The notes: a model not told the origin generated them from the sequence alone. A DNA stretch of 64,000 nucleotides from Streptomyces sp. NRRL F-5122 (GCF_001507435.1 NZ_LMWH01000150.1:73480-137479), one strand, 5' to 3'. Positions 51,213-59,848 are shown, counted from the first letter of the stretch. A program made the numbers and translations.

Positions 51213-51635
51213 ATGAACGCACGCCTCGTGTCAGTGAGTGAAGGCCGGCCGCTCGCCGGCTCCATCGAGATCGGTTCTCATACGCTGACCGCGGGCGCGC
51301 ACGACCCGGCCGGCGAGGACACGGATCCCACGCCCGTGGAACTGCTCCTCGCCGCGCTGGGATCGTGCACCTCCGCGGCCGTCCGGGCGGCCGCCGACCG
51401 GCACGGCTGGCTGCTCGACCGTGTTGATGTGACGGCGCAGTTCGATCCGCAGGGGCAGATCGTCAGGCACATCCGTCTGACCGGCGAACTGGACGCCCTC
51501 CAGATCCAGCAGCTGCTGGCCGTGGCGGCTCGCTGTCCTGTGCAACGTCTGCTCACCCGTGAGGCCCGGGTCGTCACCGTGCCCACGGTCGCGGCGAGGC
51601 CGGGGACCGTCGGCAGCCGGCCACAGCCGCAATGA
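51213..51635 (+). CDS. OsmC-family protein
   Basis: This is a 140-residue OsmC/Ohr-fold protein. It has TDPTPVELLLAALGSCTSAA with a conserved Cys and RCPVQRLLTREARVVT with the second Cys, the pair that reduces organic peroxides. Helical core AVRAAADRHGW is typical. It would act in the cytoplasm as a thiol peroxidase for hydroperoxides or persulfides. Starts at ATG 51213 after AGAGGAAGATCG. An ECF41-type promoter precedes it, and ECF41 sigma genes often neighbour redox genes. Confidence 0.92.
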   Translation: MNARLVSVSEGRPLAGSIEIGSHTLTAGAHDPAGEDTDPTPVELLLAALGSCTSAAVRAAADRHGWLLDRVDVTAQFDPQGQIVRHIRLTGELDALQIQQLLAVAARCPVQRLLTREARVVTVPTVAARPGTVGSRPQPQ

Positions 51636-51836
51636 GCCTGCCTGCGCCGCCCGTTGGGCCGTCCGGCTCGAGGTATCACCGGGCAGTACATGATGTTGTG
51701 ACACCCCTGGGTCCTCCCCTGAAAGCGTCTCCAGCCGTGGGGACCCGGCACGGACGGAAGCGAAGTGGACACGCGCAGTTTCCCGTCCCGCCCGAGAATC
51801 ACGGCAGCACGTCACGGGCCTGTCGACGACACAAGG

Positions 51837-51863
51837 TGTCACAGATGCCGGGACAGCTTTGTC
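51837..51863 (+). promoter_or_regulatory. ECF41-type promoter candidate (flavoprotein gene)
   Basis: TGTCACA, 17 bases, GTC (GTCCTA), only 36 bases before the flavoprotein start at 51899, which gives a very short leader. Confidence 0.75.
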
Positions 51864-51898
51864 CTAGTCAGTGACAACCACAACGATCGGAGCGGACC

Positions 51899-53629
51899 GT
51901 GGCAATCACCGAACGACGTCTTTCCACCATGGTGCTGGTGATCGGCACCGGGGGTGCCGGGTTGCGCGCGGCGATCGAGCTGGCCGAGGCCGGTGTCGAC
52001 GTCCTCGCGGTCGGCAAGCGCCCCAGGGACGACGCCCACACGGCCCTGGCGGCCGGGGGGATCAACGCGGCGCTGGCCACCATGGACCCCGAGGACAGCT
52101 GGCAGCAGCACGCGGCCGACACCCTGAAGGAGAGCTACCTGCTGGCCGACCCCCGCACCGTGCAGATCGTCACCCAGGGCGCCGCGCGGGGCATCGACGA
52201 CCTGGAACGCTACGGCATGAACTTCGCCAGGGAGTCCGACGGCCGGATCTCCCAGCGCTTCTTCGGCGCGCACAAGTACCGGCGTACCGCCTTCGCCGGC
52301 GACTACACGGGCCTGGAGATCCAGCGCACCCTCATCGGGCGCGCGCAGCAGCTGGACGTCCCCGTACTCGACGGTGTCTACATCACCCGGCTTCTGGTGC
52401 ACGACGGAGCCGTGTTCGGTGCGTACGGCTTCGATCTCACTCACGGTACCCGCTACCTGATCCACGCCGACGCGGTCGTTCTCGCCGCGGGCGGCCACAC
52501 CCGGATCTGGCGACGCACCTCCTCGCGCCGCGACGAGAACACCGGCGACTCCTTCCGTCTGGCCGTGGAGGCCGGCGCCCGCCTGCGAGACCCCGAACTC
52601 GTCCAGTTCCACCCGTCCGGGATCATCGAGCCGGAGAACGCGGCCGGCACCCTGGTGAGCGAGGCCGCCCGCGGCGAGGGCGGCATTCTGCGCAACGCCC
52701 TCGGGGAACGCTTCATGACGCGCTACGACCCCGCCCGCATGGAACTGTCCACCCGCGACCGCGTGGCCCTGGCCTCCTACACCGAGATCAAGGAGGGCCG
52801 CGGCACCGACAAGGGCGGCGTATGGCTCGACGTCTCCCACCTGCCCCGGCAGACGATCATGAGCCGGCTCCCCCGGGTCTACCAGACCCTGCTGGACCTG
52901 CAGATGCTGGACATCACCCGCGATCCGATCGAGATCGCCCCCACCGCGCACTACTCCATGGGCGGCGTCTGGGTGCGCCCCGAGGACCACAGCACCGACG
53001 TGCGCGGCCTCTACGCCATCGGCGAGGCCTCGAGCGGCCTGCACGGCGCCAACCGGCTCGGCGGCAACAGCCTCATCGAACTGCTGGTCTTCGGCCGCCT
53101 CACCGGCCAGGCGGCCGCCGCCTACTCGCAGTCCCTGACCGCCCAGCCGCGGTCGGCCACGGCGGTGGCGGAGGCCCGCGCGGAGATCGACGACCTCCTC
53201 GCCGCCGACGGACGGGAGAACGTCCGCGCCCTGCAACGCGCGATACGCAACACCATGACCGAGCACGCCGGTGTCGTACGGGACGAACAGGGTCTGCGCA
53301 CCGGGCTGGACGAGCTCGCCACGATCGAGAAGAGGATGGAGGACGTCGGTGTCCACCCGGACATCGCCGGGTACCAGGACCTCGCCCACGCCTTCGACCT
53401 CAAGTCCGCCGCCCTGGCGGCTCGGGCCACCCTGGAGGCGGCCCTCGAGCGTCGCGAGACCCGCGGCTGCCACAACCGCAGCGACTACCCCGACATGGAT
53501 CCCGCTCTGCAGGTCAATCTCGTGTGGTCGCCCACGACCGGCGTCACCCGCGAAAGCATTCCCCCCGTCCCGGAAGAGATCACCACCCTCATGGAAGAGG
53601 TCTCGACGGACGGAAAGCTCGCGGAGTAG
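51899..53629 (+). CDS. FAD-dependent oxidoreductase, succinate dehydrogenase/fumarate reductase/L-aspartate oxidase flavoprotein family
   Basis: This 576-residue protein has an N-terminal FAD-binding motif (MVLVIGTGGAGLRAAIELAE) and the SdhA-like DDAHTALAAGGINAALATMD. Its active-site pieces are ELVQFHPSGIIEP, AGTLVSEAARGEGGILRN and TAHYSMGGVWVRPE, and it ends the FAD domain with GEASSGLHGANRLGGNSLIE. A helical C-domain follows, as in SdhA/FrdA. No iron-sulfur or membrane subunit is nearby, so it could be an L-aspartate oxidase-like or soluble fumarate-reductase-like enzyme. GTG 51899 is close after the promoter; ribosome binding site CGGAGCGG is weak. Confidence 0.9.
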   Translation: MAITERRLSTMVLVIGTGGAGLRAAIELAEAGVDVLAVGKRPRDDAHTALAAGGINAALATMDPEDSWQQHAADTLKESYLLADPRTVQIVTQGAARGIDDLERYGMNFARESDGRISQRFFGAHKYRRTAFAGDYTGLEIQRTLIGRAQQLDVPVLDGVYITRLLVHDGAVFGAYGFDLTHGTRYLIHADAVVLAAGGHTRIWRRTSSRRDENTGDSFRLAVEAGARLRDPELVQFHPSGIIEPENAAGTLVSEAARGEGGILRNALGERFMTRYDPARMELSTRDRVALASYTEIKEGRGTDKGGVWLDVSHLPRQTIMSRLPRVYQTLLDLQMLDITRDPIEIAPTAHYSMGGVWVRPEDHSTDVRGLYAIGEASSGLHGANRLGGNSLIELLVFGRLTGQAAAAYSQSLTAQPRSATAVAEARAEIDDLLAADGRENVRALQRAIRNTMTEHAGVVRDEQGLRTGLDELATIEKRMEDVGVHPDIAGYQDLAHAFDLKSAALAARATLEAALERRETRGCHNRSDYPDMDPALQVNLVWSPTTGVTRESIPPVPEEITTLMEEVSTDGKLAE

Positions 53630-53731
53630 CCCGGTAGGCATTTCCGGTCCCTCGGGACACCTGTCGACCGGCGGTACAGCCGTTTTGATCACCGACACCC
53701 TTCCGGACCGCACGACGGCAGCAGGAAGCCC

Positions 53732-53760
53732 GGTGGCCCCTGCCCTCAGCAGGGGCCACC
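53732..53760. terminator. Terminator after the flavoprotein gene
   Basis: A perfect 12-bp stem GGTGGCCCCTGC / GCAGGGGCCACC with loop CCTCA, about 100 bases after the flavoprotein stop. No gene is supported in the remainder of 53630-53976. Confidence 0.85.
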
Positions 53761-53976
53761 CCTTCACGCCCGCCTCAGGGCGCCTCCGTCGGGCGAACAC
53801 CGCTCGGCCTTCCGTGCCCGGCGGGCCGTTCCCGTTCCTGCCTCGCATGTCGCGGCGTCGGCACGCACAGCCGGCGGCACTTCGTCCGAGCAGCATTCCT
53901 CGCTTCGGCCGCGCCTGCGCCGCGTGACGCCATGCGCGGCCCAGCCGACAGCCGCCCACGAAAGAACCCGCTCACC

Positions 53977-54573
53977 ATGTTCCGTCGCAGGGAAGTCACT
54001 GTTCTCCCTACCGGCCGTCCTGAAGGCCCGACCGGCATCTACATCATCGACCCGGTCCGCAGCACGATCGGGTTCTCCGTCCGGCACGCCGCGATCGCCG
54101 ACGTGCACGGGAAGTTCACTGCCTTCGAGGGGATCCTGAAGCTGGACGGGGCCCGTCCCATCCGGTCGGAGATCCACCTCAGTGTCCAGACCGGCAGCCT
54201 CGACACGGGTTCACCGGAGCAGGACACGCACGGCACCGGCCCGGACTGTCTCGACTCGGCGACGTTCCCGCTCATGACCTTCCGTTCCACCGCGATCCGC
54301 GACGCGGGCGACGAGCGGTACCGCGTGGCGGGACGCCTCCGGCTCAAGGGCCTGGAACTGCCCGTCCACATCGACGTCGAGCGCGGCCGGGCGAGCCGGG
54401 ACGTCCACGGTCAGGACCGCGTCGGCTTCGTGGGCACGACAGTAGTGCACGGTTCCGACTGGGAGCTCGGAGCGGGCCCGGCCCCGGCGACCGACGGTTT
54501 TCGGATCGGCGACGAGGTGCGGCTGACCCTCGGCATCTCCGCCGTACAGGTGCGCCGGGCGGAATCCGCCTGA
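53977..54573 (+). CDS. YceI-family protein
   Basis: This 198-residue protein has the YceI lipocalin-like barrel: GIYIIDPVRSTIGFSVRHAA, IADVHGKFTAFEGILKLD, a mid region with FPLMTFRSTAI and KGLELPVHIDVE, and an end FRIGDEVRLTLGISAVQ. YceI proteins bind isoprenoid lipids such as polyprenyl chains. There is no signal peptide, so it is cytoplasmic here, which is usual in actinomycetes. The start at ATG 53977 is not backed by a clear ribosome binding site. No ECF41-type site was seen just upstream. Confidence 0.88.
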   Translation: MFRRREVTVLPTGRPEGPTGIYIIDPVRSTIGFSVRHAAIADVHGKFTAFEGILKLDGARPIRSEIHLSVQTGSLDTGSPEQDTHGTGPDCLDSATFPLMTFRSTAIRDAGDERYRVAGRLRLKGLELPVHIDVERGRASRDVHGQDRVGFVGTTVVHGSDWELGAGPAPATDGFRIGDEVRLTLGISAVQVRRAESA

Positions 54574-54623
54574 ACCGCGAGCCGCCCCCGTGGCGTCCGT
54601 GTGCTGCCGTCGGGGGTGTGCCA

Positions 54624-54650
54624 TGTCACAGAACGGGGTGCCGCTCAGTC
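54624..54650 (+). promoter_or_regulatory. ECF41-type promoter candidate (small unknown gene)
   Basis: TGTCACA, 17 bases, GTC (GTCAAG), 98 bases before the ATG at 54748. Confidence 0.7.
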
Positions 54651-54747
54651 AAGTGTGCAGAAGGAGGCACCGCTCCGGCCCAACGCATCTGGACGGCCCG
54701 CCACGTCACCGACGTGATGGCCCGAGGCGGAATGGAGATGAAGCACC

Positions 54748-55152
54748 ATGTTGCTCCAGGCAGACAGGCATTTCGTGCAGGGCCCATCCGCTGTCACCGT
54801 CGGGGCCGCCGGGTCGGCACCGGAGGCCGGGTCGTCCGTCGGCTCCGGATGTGATCCCGCGGACAGTGCGCGTGTACTTCGTGGCCCCCGTCTCACGGGT
54901 CACGACGCGTGGTTGGTGGGGTTGCAGTGCCACGCCGACGGCCGGCCGCTGTGGCTGTACTACGTCGTCGGCGAGGCCGTCGACACACATCAGGCGGTGC
55001 AGCTGGCAGTCCGGCGTGGCCTCGGCGATCCCCAACGGGTGGCTCGTGGTGGAGTCCGGGCCGCGGCCGACCGCGTCGAGGTCCAGCGGATCGTGTGTGA
55101 TGCGATCGGCCGCCGCAGCCTGACCCCCGCTGTGCCGCCCTCCCGGCCTTGA
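54748..55152 (+). CDS. Small hypothetical protein
   Basis: This 134-residue frame has strong G/C third positions in its middle, where it reads HDAWLVGLQCHADGRPLWLY and YVVGEAVDTHQAVQLAVRRG. The first 40 residues are low-complexity and less convincing, and the true start may be later. I do not recognise a family. Support comes from codon bias, an ECF41-type promoter 98 bases upstream, and a perfect terminator 65 bases downstream. Confidence 0.5.
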   Translation: MLLQADRHFVQGPSAVTVGAAGSAPEAGSSVGSGCDPADSARVLRGPRLTGHDAWLVGLQCHADGRPLWLYYVVGEAVDTHQAVQLAVRRGLGDPQRVARGGVRAAADRVEVQRIVCDAIGRRSLTPAVPPSRP

Positions 55153-55216
55153 CCGGCGCACGTGTGCGGTCGGCCGGCCCTCCGTTCGGTGCGCAGCCGT
55201 CTTACTTCCTGGTCGG

Positions 55217-55243
55217 GCGGGGCGGCACCCTGCCGCCCCGCCC
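55217..55243. terminator. Bidirectional terminator
   Basis: A perfect 11-bp stem GGCGGGGCGGC / GCCGCCCCGCC with loop ACCCT, between the convergent small gene and the secreted hydrolase gene. Confidence 0.85.
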
Positions 55244-55257
55244 TGTGCATCCGCCGG

Positions 55258-56100
55258 TCAGCCGACCGTCCGCGCCGCCTTCTCGATGATGTCGGCGACG
55301 GCGTCGGGGTGGGAGACGCTCACGGCGTGGGAGGCCCGTACTTCCGTGATGTGCGACCTGGCCCGTTCGGCCATGAAGATCTGCGTCCGCACGGGGATGT
55401 TGAGATCCTCGGTTGCCACCAACGCCCAGGACGGGATGGTCTTCCAGGCGGGCTCGGAGGCGCCCTCCCTCAGCGCGGACGCCGTCACCGGACGCTGGGT
55501 GACGGCCATGAGGTCGGCGGTGTTCTCCGGGACGTCCGCGGCGAACTGGTGGTGGAACTCGGCCTGGTCGATGTAGTAGTCGGTTTCCTCGGAGCCGTCG
55601 GGCAGGGCGATGGGAACCGGACGCAGAGCGCTGCCCAGGGTGCTGCCCGGGAACTTCTCCGAGAGGGACAGCGTGCTCTCCCCCTTGTCGGGAATGAACG
55701 CGGCCACGTAGACGAGCGCCTTGACGTTGCCGGCGCCGTGGGCGGCATCGGTGATGACCGATCCGCCGTAGGAATGCCCGGCGAGTACGACCGGGCCGTC
55801 GATGCTCGCCAGGAGGTGCTTGAGGTAGGCGGCGTCGCTGCTGAGTCCGCGCAGCGGGTTGGCCGCGGCCACCACCGGATAGCCCTCGCGCTGCAGCTTC
55901 TTGACGACACCGTTCCAACTGGTGGAGTCGGCGAACGCACCGTGGACGAGTACCACCGTCGGCTTGCGCTGCGGCGGCGCTGAGGGCTTGCCGGCGCTCG
56001 CCGGACCGATCGACGCGGCCAGGAGCGCCGCGGCGACCGTCGTGGTGGCCATGATCGACAGCGGAGCGCGGAAACGGCCGTAGAGCGAACGATGATTCAT
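55258..56100 (-). CDS. Secreted alpha/beta hydrolase (GHSYGG type)
   Basis: This 280-residue protein has a signal peptide (RFRAPLSIMATTTVAAALLA to about ASAGK). The mature domain has VVLVHGAFADSTSW, elbow VLAGHSYGGSVITD, VKALVYVAAFIPDKGE, WKTIPSWALVATEDLNIP and a final SHAVSVSHPDAVADIIEKAA with the catalytic His. It is paralogous to 26624-27334 and 39087-39944. ATG 56100 was chosen at the beginning of the signal peptide; GAAAGGGCTCCTG lies upstream. Substrate unknown. Confidence 0.9.
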   Translation of the reverse strand: MNHRSLYGRFRAPLSIMATTTVAAALLAASIGPASAGKPSAPPQRKPTVVLVHGAFADSTSWNGVVKKLQREGYPVVAAANPLRGLSSDAAYLKHLLASIDGPVVLAGHSYGGSVITDAAHGAGNVKALVYVAAFIPDKGESTLSLSEKFPGSTLGSALRPVPIALPDGSEETDYYIDQAEFHHQFAADVPENTADLMAVTQRPVTASALREGASEPAWKTIPSWALVATEDLNIPVRTQIFMAERARSHITEVRASHAVSVSHPDAVADIIEKAARTVG

Positions 56101-56286
56101 CAGGAGCCCTTTCAAGACAGGGGTGTCGGCCGTGTCCGCACAGACGGAGACGGCGAGTACGACAGGACGCTGTGGCACGTCTTGCGGAGACGTGCGGAGT
56201 CGGCGGGGCGCAACCACCCGCCGCCGAAGGGTGGGACGGCTTCGGCAGCGGGTGGTTCACGTGCCGGCACCGAGGCGTGTGGGGCC

Positions 56287-57237
56287 TCAGTCGTCGCCCA
56301 GGGCGGTGCGCAGGGCGCGGACGGCCTGCTCGACCGCGGCGGTCGCCGCCTTCGTGGACCTGAGGGGGTTGAGCATCATGAAGTCGTGCAGGGTGCCGTT
56401 GACACGGATGCTCGTGGTGGGAACGCCGGCGCGGGTGAGCTTGCGGGCATACGCCTCACCCTCGTCCCGCAGTACGTCGTTGTCGTCGACGATGACAAGG
56501 GCGGGCGGCAGCCCCGCCAGGTCCTCCAAGGTGGCCCGCAGCGGCGAGGCGGTGATCTCCGCCCGTTGGCCGGGGTCGGTGGTGTAGCAGTCCCAGAACC
56601 ACGCCATGGCCTTGGCCGTGAGGTAGGGGCCGTCCGCGAACTCCCGGTAGCTCTCGGTGTCCTGGGCCGCGTCGGTGACGGGGTAGTACAACGACTGGTG
56701 AACGAAGGTCACATCACCGCGCTGCTTGGCCATGTGGGTCAGTGCCGCGGTCATGTTGCCCCCGACGGAGTCGCCGGCGACGGCCAGGCGGGAGGCGTCC
56801 AGGCCTTCCTCGCCGCCGTTCGTGGTGATCCATCGCGCAGTGGCGTATGCCTGCTCGATGGCGACGGGGTACTTGGCCTCCGGTGAACGGTCGTACTCGA
56901 CGAACACGACGGCGGCGTTCACCCCGACGGCCAGCTCCCGCACCAGACGGTCATGCGTGCCGGCGTTGCCGATCACCCAGCCCCCGCCGTGCATGTAGAG
57001 GACGACCGGCAGCATGCCCTTGCTGCCCACGGGCTTGACGATGCGTACCGGCACATCTCCCGCCTCGGCGGACACCGTGATCCACTTCTCCTCCGCCTCC
57101 GGCTCCTCCACCGGTGCGGCCTGCAGGTCGTCCAGGACCTTGCGAGCACCCTCCGGACCGAGCTCGTACAGGTAGGGCGGGTTGGCCGTCGCGTCCGCGA
57201 GTTCCTGCGCCGCAGGCTCGAGCACGGGCTTGGACAT
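56287..57237 (-). CDS. Alpha/beta hydrolase of the hormone-sensitive lipase family
   Basis: This is a 316-residue esterase. HSL-family motifs are VVLYMHGGGWVIGNAGTHDR (HGGGW oxyanion) and the elbow LAVAGDSVGGNMTAALTHM, with acid in ALVIVDDNDVLRDEGEAYA and His in NGTLHDFMMLNPL. A cap helix is at the N-terminus. It hydrolyses short-chain acyl esters in the cytoplasm. ATG 57237 follows GAGGAG. An ECF41-type promoter on the minus strand lies about 50 bases upstream. Confidence 0.93.
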   Translation of the reverse strand: MSKPVLEPAAQELADATANPPYLYELGPEGARKVLDDLQAAPVEEPEAEEKWITVSAEAGDVPVRIVKPVGSKGMLPVVLYMHGGGWVIGNAGTHDRLVRELAVGVNAAVVFVEYDRSPEAKYPVAIEQAYATARWITTNGGEEGLDASRLAVAGDSVGGNMTAALTHMAKQRGDVTFVHQSLYYPVTDAAQDTESYREFADGPYLTAKAMAWFWDCYTTDPGQRAEITASPLRATLEDLAGLPPALVIVDDNDVLRDEGEAYARKLTRAGVPTTSIRVNGTLHDFMMLNPLRSTKAATAAVEQAVRALRTALGDD

Positions 57238-57285
57238 CACTCAACTCCTCGATTCGGTATGCGTTTTGTGTACTTTCACCCTTAT

Positions 57286-57312
57286 GACCGTGTATAGCGG
57301 GAAGATGTGACA
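57286..57312 (-). promoter_or_regulatory. ECF41-type promoter candidate (lipase-like gene)
   Basis: On the minus strand: TGTCACA (57312-57306), 17 bases, GTC (57288-57286, GTCATA). The HSL-family gene starts 49 bases downstream at 57237. Confidence 0.75.
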
Positions 57313-57406
57313 ACCATGGGAAGCGGCGCAGGAGACACCACGTCCCCATCACACGTCGGCCGTGCCGAGAGCACGGCGGGGCCACCGCTGTGCACACGGA
57401 GCCGCG

Positions 57407-59032
57407 TCAATGCCCGCCGGTGATCTCCTTGTACTCCGCCTCGGTGGGCTTGGCGATCTGCGCGTCTCCGCCGTAGAAGTCCCGGCTGAGCCTGGCACGC
57501 AGGCGTCGGGCGATGTCGCGTGCGGTCCTCGGACCGCCCGCGCCGTCCGAAGGGCCGGGCCCGATCGGCCAGTACTGCTCGTGCTGTGTGAGGACGTGGA
57601 GCCGTTCCGGGCTGAGCGGTGCGTGCACCTCGATGAACTCACCGTCCGGCAAACGCTTGATGATGCCCGTCTCACGGCCGTGCAGAACCTGGTCGCGGTC
57701 CTCGCGCTGGAGGCCGAGCGCCACGCGTTTCGTGATCGTGAAGGCCATGCCGGGCACGACGAAGAGGCCGATGCGGACCGCCCACGTCACCGATTCGACC
57801 GAGACCTCGAAGTGTGTGGCGATGATGTCGTTCGCCGCACCGATCAGGGCCACCAGGTAGAAACTGATCCAGGCGGCACCGAGCGCTGTTCGCACCGGAC
57901 GGTTGCGGGGCCGGTCGAGGATGTGGTGGTCGCGGTCGTCGTCGGTCACCCAGGCCTCGAGGAACGGGTACAGACCCAGGGCGAGGAAGAGACCGACGCC
58001 CACCAGCAGTGGCAGCAGGTTGTCCAGGGCCAGGGTGTGCCCCCAGAAGGCGACTTCCCAGCCGGGCGTGACCCGCAGCAGTCCGTCCGCCACACCCATG
58101 TACCAGTCGGGCTGGGAGCCCGCCGAGACCTGATCGGCCCGGTAGGGGCCGTACAGCCAGACGGGGTTGATCTGCGCGACCGCGGCCATCACGAGGATGC
58201 AGCCCGTGACCAGGAAGAAGTAGCCCGCGGACTTCACGGCGTACACCTTGAGCGGCAGGCCGACGACATTCCTCTCGGTGCGCCCCGGACCCGGATACTG
58301 CGTGTGTCTGTGGCGGAGGGCCAGGATCAGATGGGCGGCGAGCAGGCCGACCATGAGGGCCGGGATGAGCAGTACGTGGATCGTGTTGAAACGCGCCACC
58401 AGGTCGTTCCCCGGAAACTCGCCCCCGAAGAGGAACGTCGAGAGGTAGGTCCCGACGATCGGGACGGACAGGATCGTTCCGTTCACGACGGCGAGTCCGG
58501 TCCCGGAGAGAAGATCGTCCGGAAGGTCGTACCCCGTCAGTCCGCCGAACATCGCGAGGACCAGCAGCAGGAATCCGAGCACCCAGTTGAGTTCACGGGG
58601 CTTGCGGAAGGCACCGGTGAAGAACGCGCGCATCATATGGGTGAGCAGCGCGGCGACGAATACCAGCGCCGCCCAGTGATGAGCCTGCCGTATCAGCAGT
58701 CCGCCGCGGACGTCGAAGGATATGTGCACGGTCGAATCGAATGCCTCCGACACCATCTGACCCTGCAGTGGCACATAACTTCCGTGGTACTCCACCTCAT
58801 TCATCGAGGGATGGAAGTAGAGGGTCAGATACACGCCCGTGACAACGATGACGACGAAGCTGTAGAGGCAGATCTCCCCCAGCAGGAACGACCAGTGGTC
58901 GGGGAAGGCTCTGCGCGCCCTCGCCCTGACCGCGCTGTACACCCCGAGGCGGCTGTCCGCCCATTCGGCAACCCTTTCGCCCCTGTCGCCCCGGCGCACT
59001 TCGCCTTCACCTTCCCGACTCGTGTCACCCAT
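57407..59032 (-). CDS. Cytochrome bc1 complex cytochrome b subunit (QcrB-like)
   Basis: This 541-residue membrane protein has eight to nine helices. Heme-binding His pairs are in LLIRQAHHWAALVFVAALLT and RFNTIHVLLIPALMVGLLAAH. Other b-subunit features are GFLLLVLAMFGGLTGYDLPD, PVWLYGPYRADQVSAGSQPD and WYMG (PEWY position altered). The actinobacterial C-terminal extension follows. QcrB passes electrons from menaquinol to the complex. Here it stands without qcrA or qcrC, so it is an extra copy, possibly stress-related. Start ATG 59032 or GTG 59050 is possible. A 40-residue gene lies 57 bases upstream. Confidence 0.92.
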   Translation of the reverse strand: MGDTSREGEGEVRRGDRGERVAEWADSRLGVYSAVRARARRAFPDHWSFLLGEICLYSFVVIVVTGVYLTLYFHPSMNEVEYHGSYVPLQGQMVSEAFDSTVHISFDVRGGLLIRQAHHWAALVFVAALLTHMMRAFFTGAFRKPRELNWVLGFLLLVLAMFGGLTGYDLPDDLLSGTGLAVVNGTILSVPIVGTYLSTFLFGGEFPGNDLVARFNTIHVLLIPALMVGLLAAHLILALRHRHTQYPGPGRTERNVVGLPLKVYAVKSAGYFFLVTGCILVMAAVAQINPVWLYGPYRADQVSAGSQPDWYMGVADGLLRVTPGWEVAFWGHTLALDNLLPLLVGVGLFLALGLYPFLEAWVTDDDRDHHILDRPRNRPVRTALGAAWISFYLVALIGAANDIIATHFEVSVESVTWAVRIGLFVVPGMAFTITKRVALGLQREDRDQVLHGRETGIIKRLPDGEFIEVHAPLSPERLHVLTQHEQYWPIGPGPSDGAGGPRTARDIARRLRARLSRDFYGGDAQIAKPTEAEYKEITGGH

Positions 59033-59088
59033 GGTCCGGCCACCATTCACAGATCGTCCAGAAAGATTGCGTTCGATCCCGTCGATTT

Positions 59089-59211
59089 TCAGCGCGGCAA
59101 TTCCTCGGCACGGATCTCCTTCATGAATCGGCCGTCATCGTTTTCGAACTCGAGGGCGACTTCCAGAACGCTCGTGCTCCCGGTGATGTCTGCCGGGCCG
59201 GTCTCGGCCAC
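59089..59211 (-). CDS. Small 40-residue protein upstream of qcrB-like gene
   Basis: This short frame starts at GTG 59211 after an excellent ribosome binding site GAGGAGG and encodes MAETGPADITGSTSVLEVAL followed by EFENDDGRFMKEIRAEELPR. It is acidic, soluble and has biased third positions. Its stop lies 57 bases before the qcrB-like start, so the two are probably co-transcribed. It is not like any subunit I know. Confidence 0.65.
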   Translation of the reverse strand: MAETGPADITGSTSVLEVALEFENDDGRFMKEIRAEELPR

Positions 59212-59280
59212 GATTCCTCCTCGGATCTGCGGGTGCCGGCGCCGTCTCGTCCCGCCGGCACGGTGGCGTCGTGTGGTCCT

Positions 59281-59571
59281 TCATGCCGCTGGGGTGACCG
59301 CGTCGCTGCCCGGGCGGGCGGCACGCCGGCTCATCGCACGGCGTTCGCTCTCCGTGGTCCCGCCCCAGACGCCGTCCGCCTGCCCCGACCTCAGGGCCAG
59401 TTCGAGGCACTGCTCCACAACAGGGCAGCGACCGCACACGGCCTTGGCCTCGTCGATCCGGGCAAGCGTCAGACCACCGTTCCCCACCGGGAAGAACAGA
59501 TCGGGGTCCTCACGTCGGCAGGCCGCCCGTTCGCGCCAATACGTGGCGTAGTCACCTCGTTCAGCGGCCAC
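59281..59571 (-). CDS. WhiB-like iron-sulfur transcription factor
   Basis: This 96-residue protein has the WhiB domain: WRERAACRREDPDLFFPVG, then AKAVCGRCPVVEQCLELAL with the C-x2-C-x5-C pattern. Together with the first Cys this gives the four ligands of a 4Fe-4S cluster. The turn GVWGGTTESERR and a basic tail follow. WhiB proteins bind SigA or other sigma factors and sense redox or NO. GTG 59571 follows GGAAGG. The minus-strand ECF41-type promoter about 100 bases upstream suggests it is part of the same response. Confidence 0.93.
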   Translation of the reverse strand: MAAERGDYATYWRERAACRREDPDLFFPVGNGGLTLARIDEAKAVCGRCPVVEQCLELALRSGQADGVWGGTTESERRAMSRRAARPGSDAVTPAA

Positions 59572-59638
59572 GGGAACGGGAACCTTCCGGGAGCGTCGTC
59601 GGGCGGCAGGTTCCGATCTTGATCATGGGTTGACTCAT
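59561..59638 (-). CDS. Possible leader peptide overlapping the whiB-like start
   Basis: A 25-codon frame (MSQPMIKIGTCRPTTLPEGS then RSRGR) starts at ATG 59638 and ends at TGA 59563-59561, eight bases past the first base of the whiB-like GTG, in another frame. It lies inside the leader from the ECF41-type promoter. Weak ribosome binding site (GCAGAG). It could couple or tune translation of the WhiB gene, or be chance. Confidence 0.3.
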   Translation of the reverse strand: MSQPMIKIGTCRPTTLPEGSRSRGR

Positions 59639-59671
59639 CTCTGCGAAACGATGCCTGGGGCCGCCATAGGA

Positions 59672-59698
59672 GACCGGGCGACCGTCACATGTGTGACA
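59672..59698 (-). promoter_or_regulatory. ECF41-type promoter candidate (whiB-like gene)
   Basis: On the minus strand: TGTCACA (59698-59692), 17 bases, GTC (59674-59672, GTCTCC). The stretch also holds a GTCACA-TG-TGTGAC palindrome. About 100 bases upstream of the whiB-like start; it is back to back with the promoter at 59822. Confidence 0.75.
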
Positions 59699-59821
59699 CG
59701 CCGTGGAGTTGCAGCGAGCACGCCATGAAGACCGGTGCGGTCCGCGCTCGGCACAGCCGGGCCCGCGGCCGCACAAAAGGGCCCGTGCCCGCATGCCATG
59801 TGATCGCGCTGCAAAGACCCA

Positions 59822-59848
59822 TGTCACAAGTGCCGCGCGTACCCGGTC
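59822..59848 (+). promoter_or_regulatory. ECF41-type promoter candidate (sigma-like gene at 60042)
   Basis: TGTCACA, 17 bases, GTC (GTCTAA). The next gene downstream is the frameshifted ECF41-like sigma gene at 60042, leaving a 190-base leader with no supported gene. This would allow sigma autoregulation. Confidence 0.72.

Noticed and set aside
51694..51703. TTGTGACACC, minus-strand TGTCACA
   Set aside because: At the expected spacing it reads GTG, not GTC, and no minus-strand gene follows.
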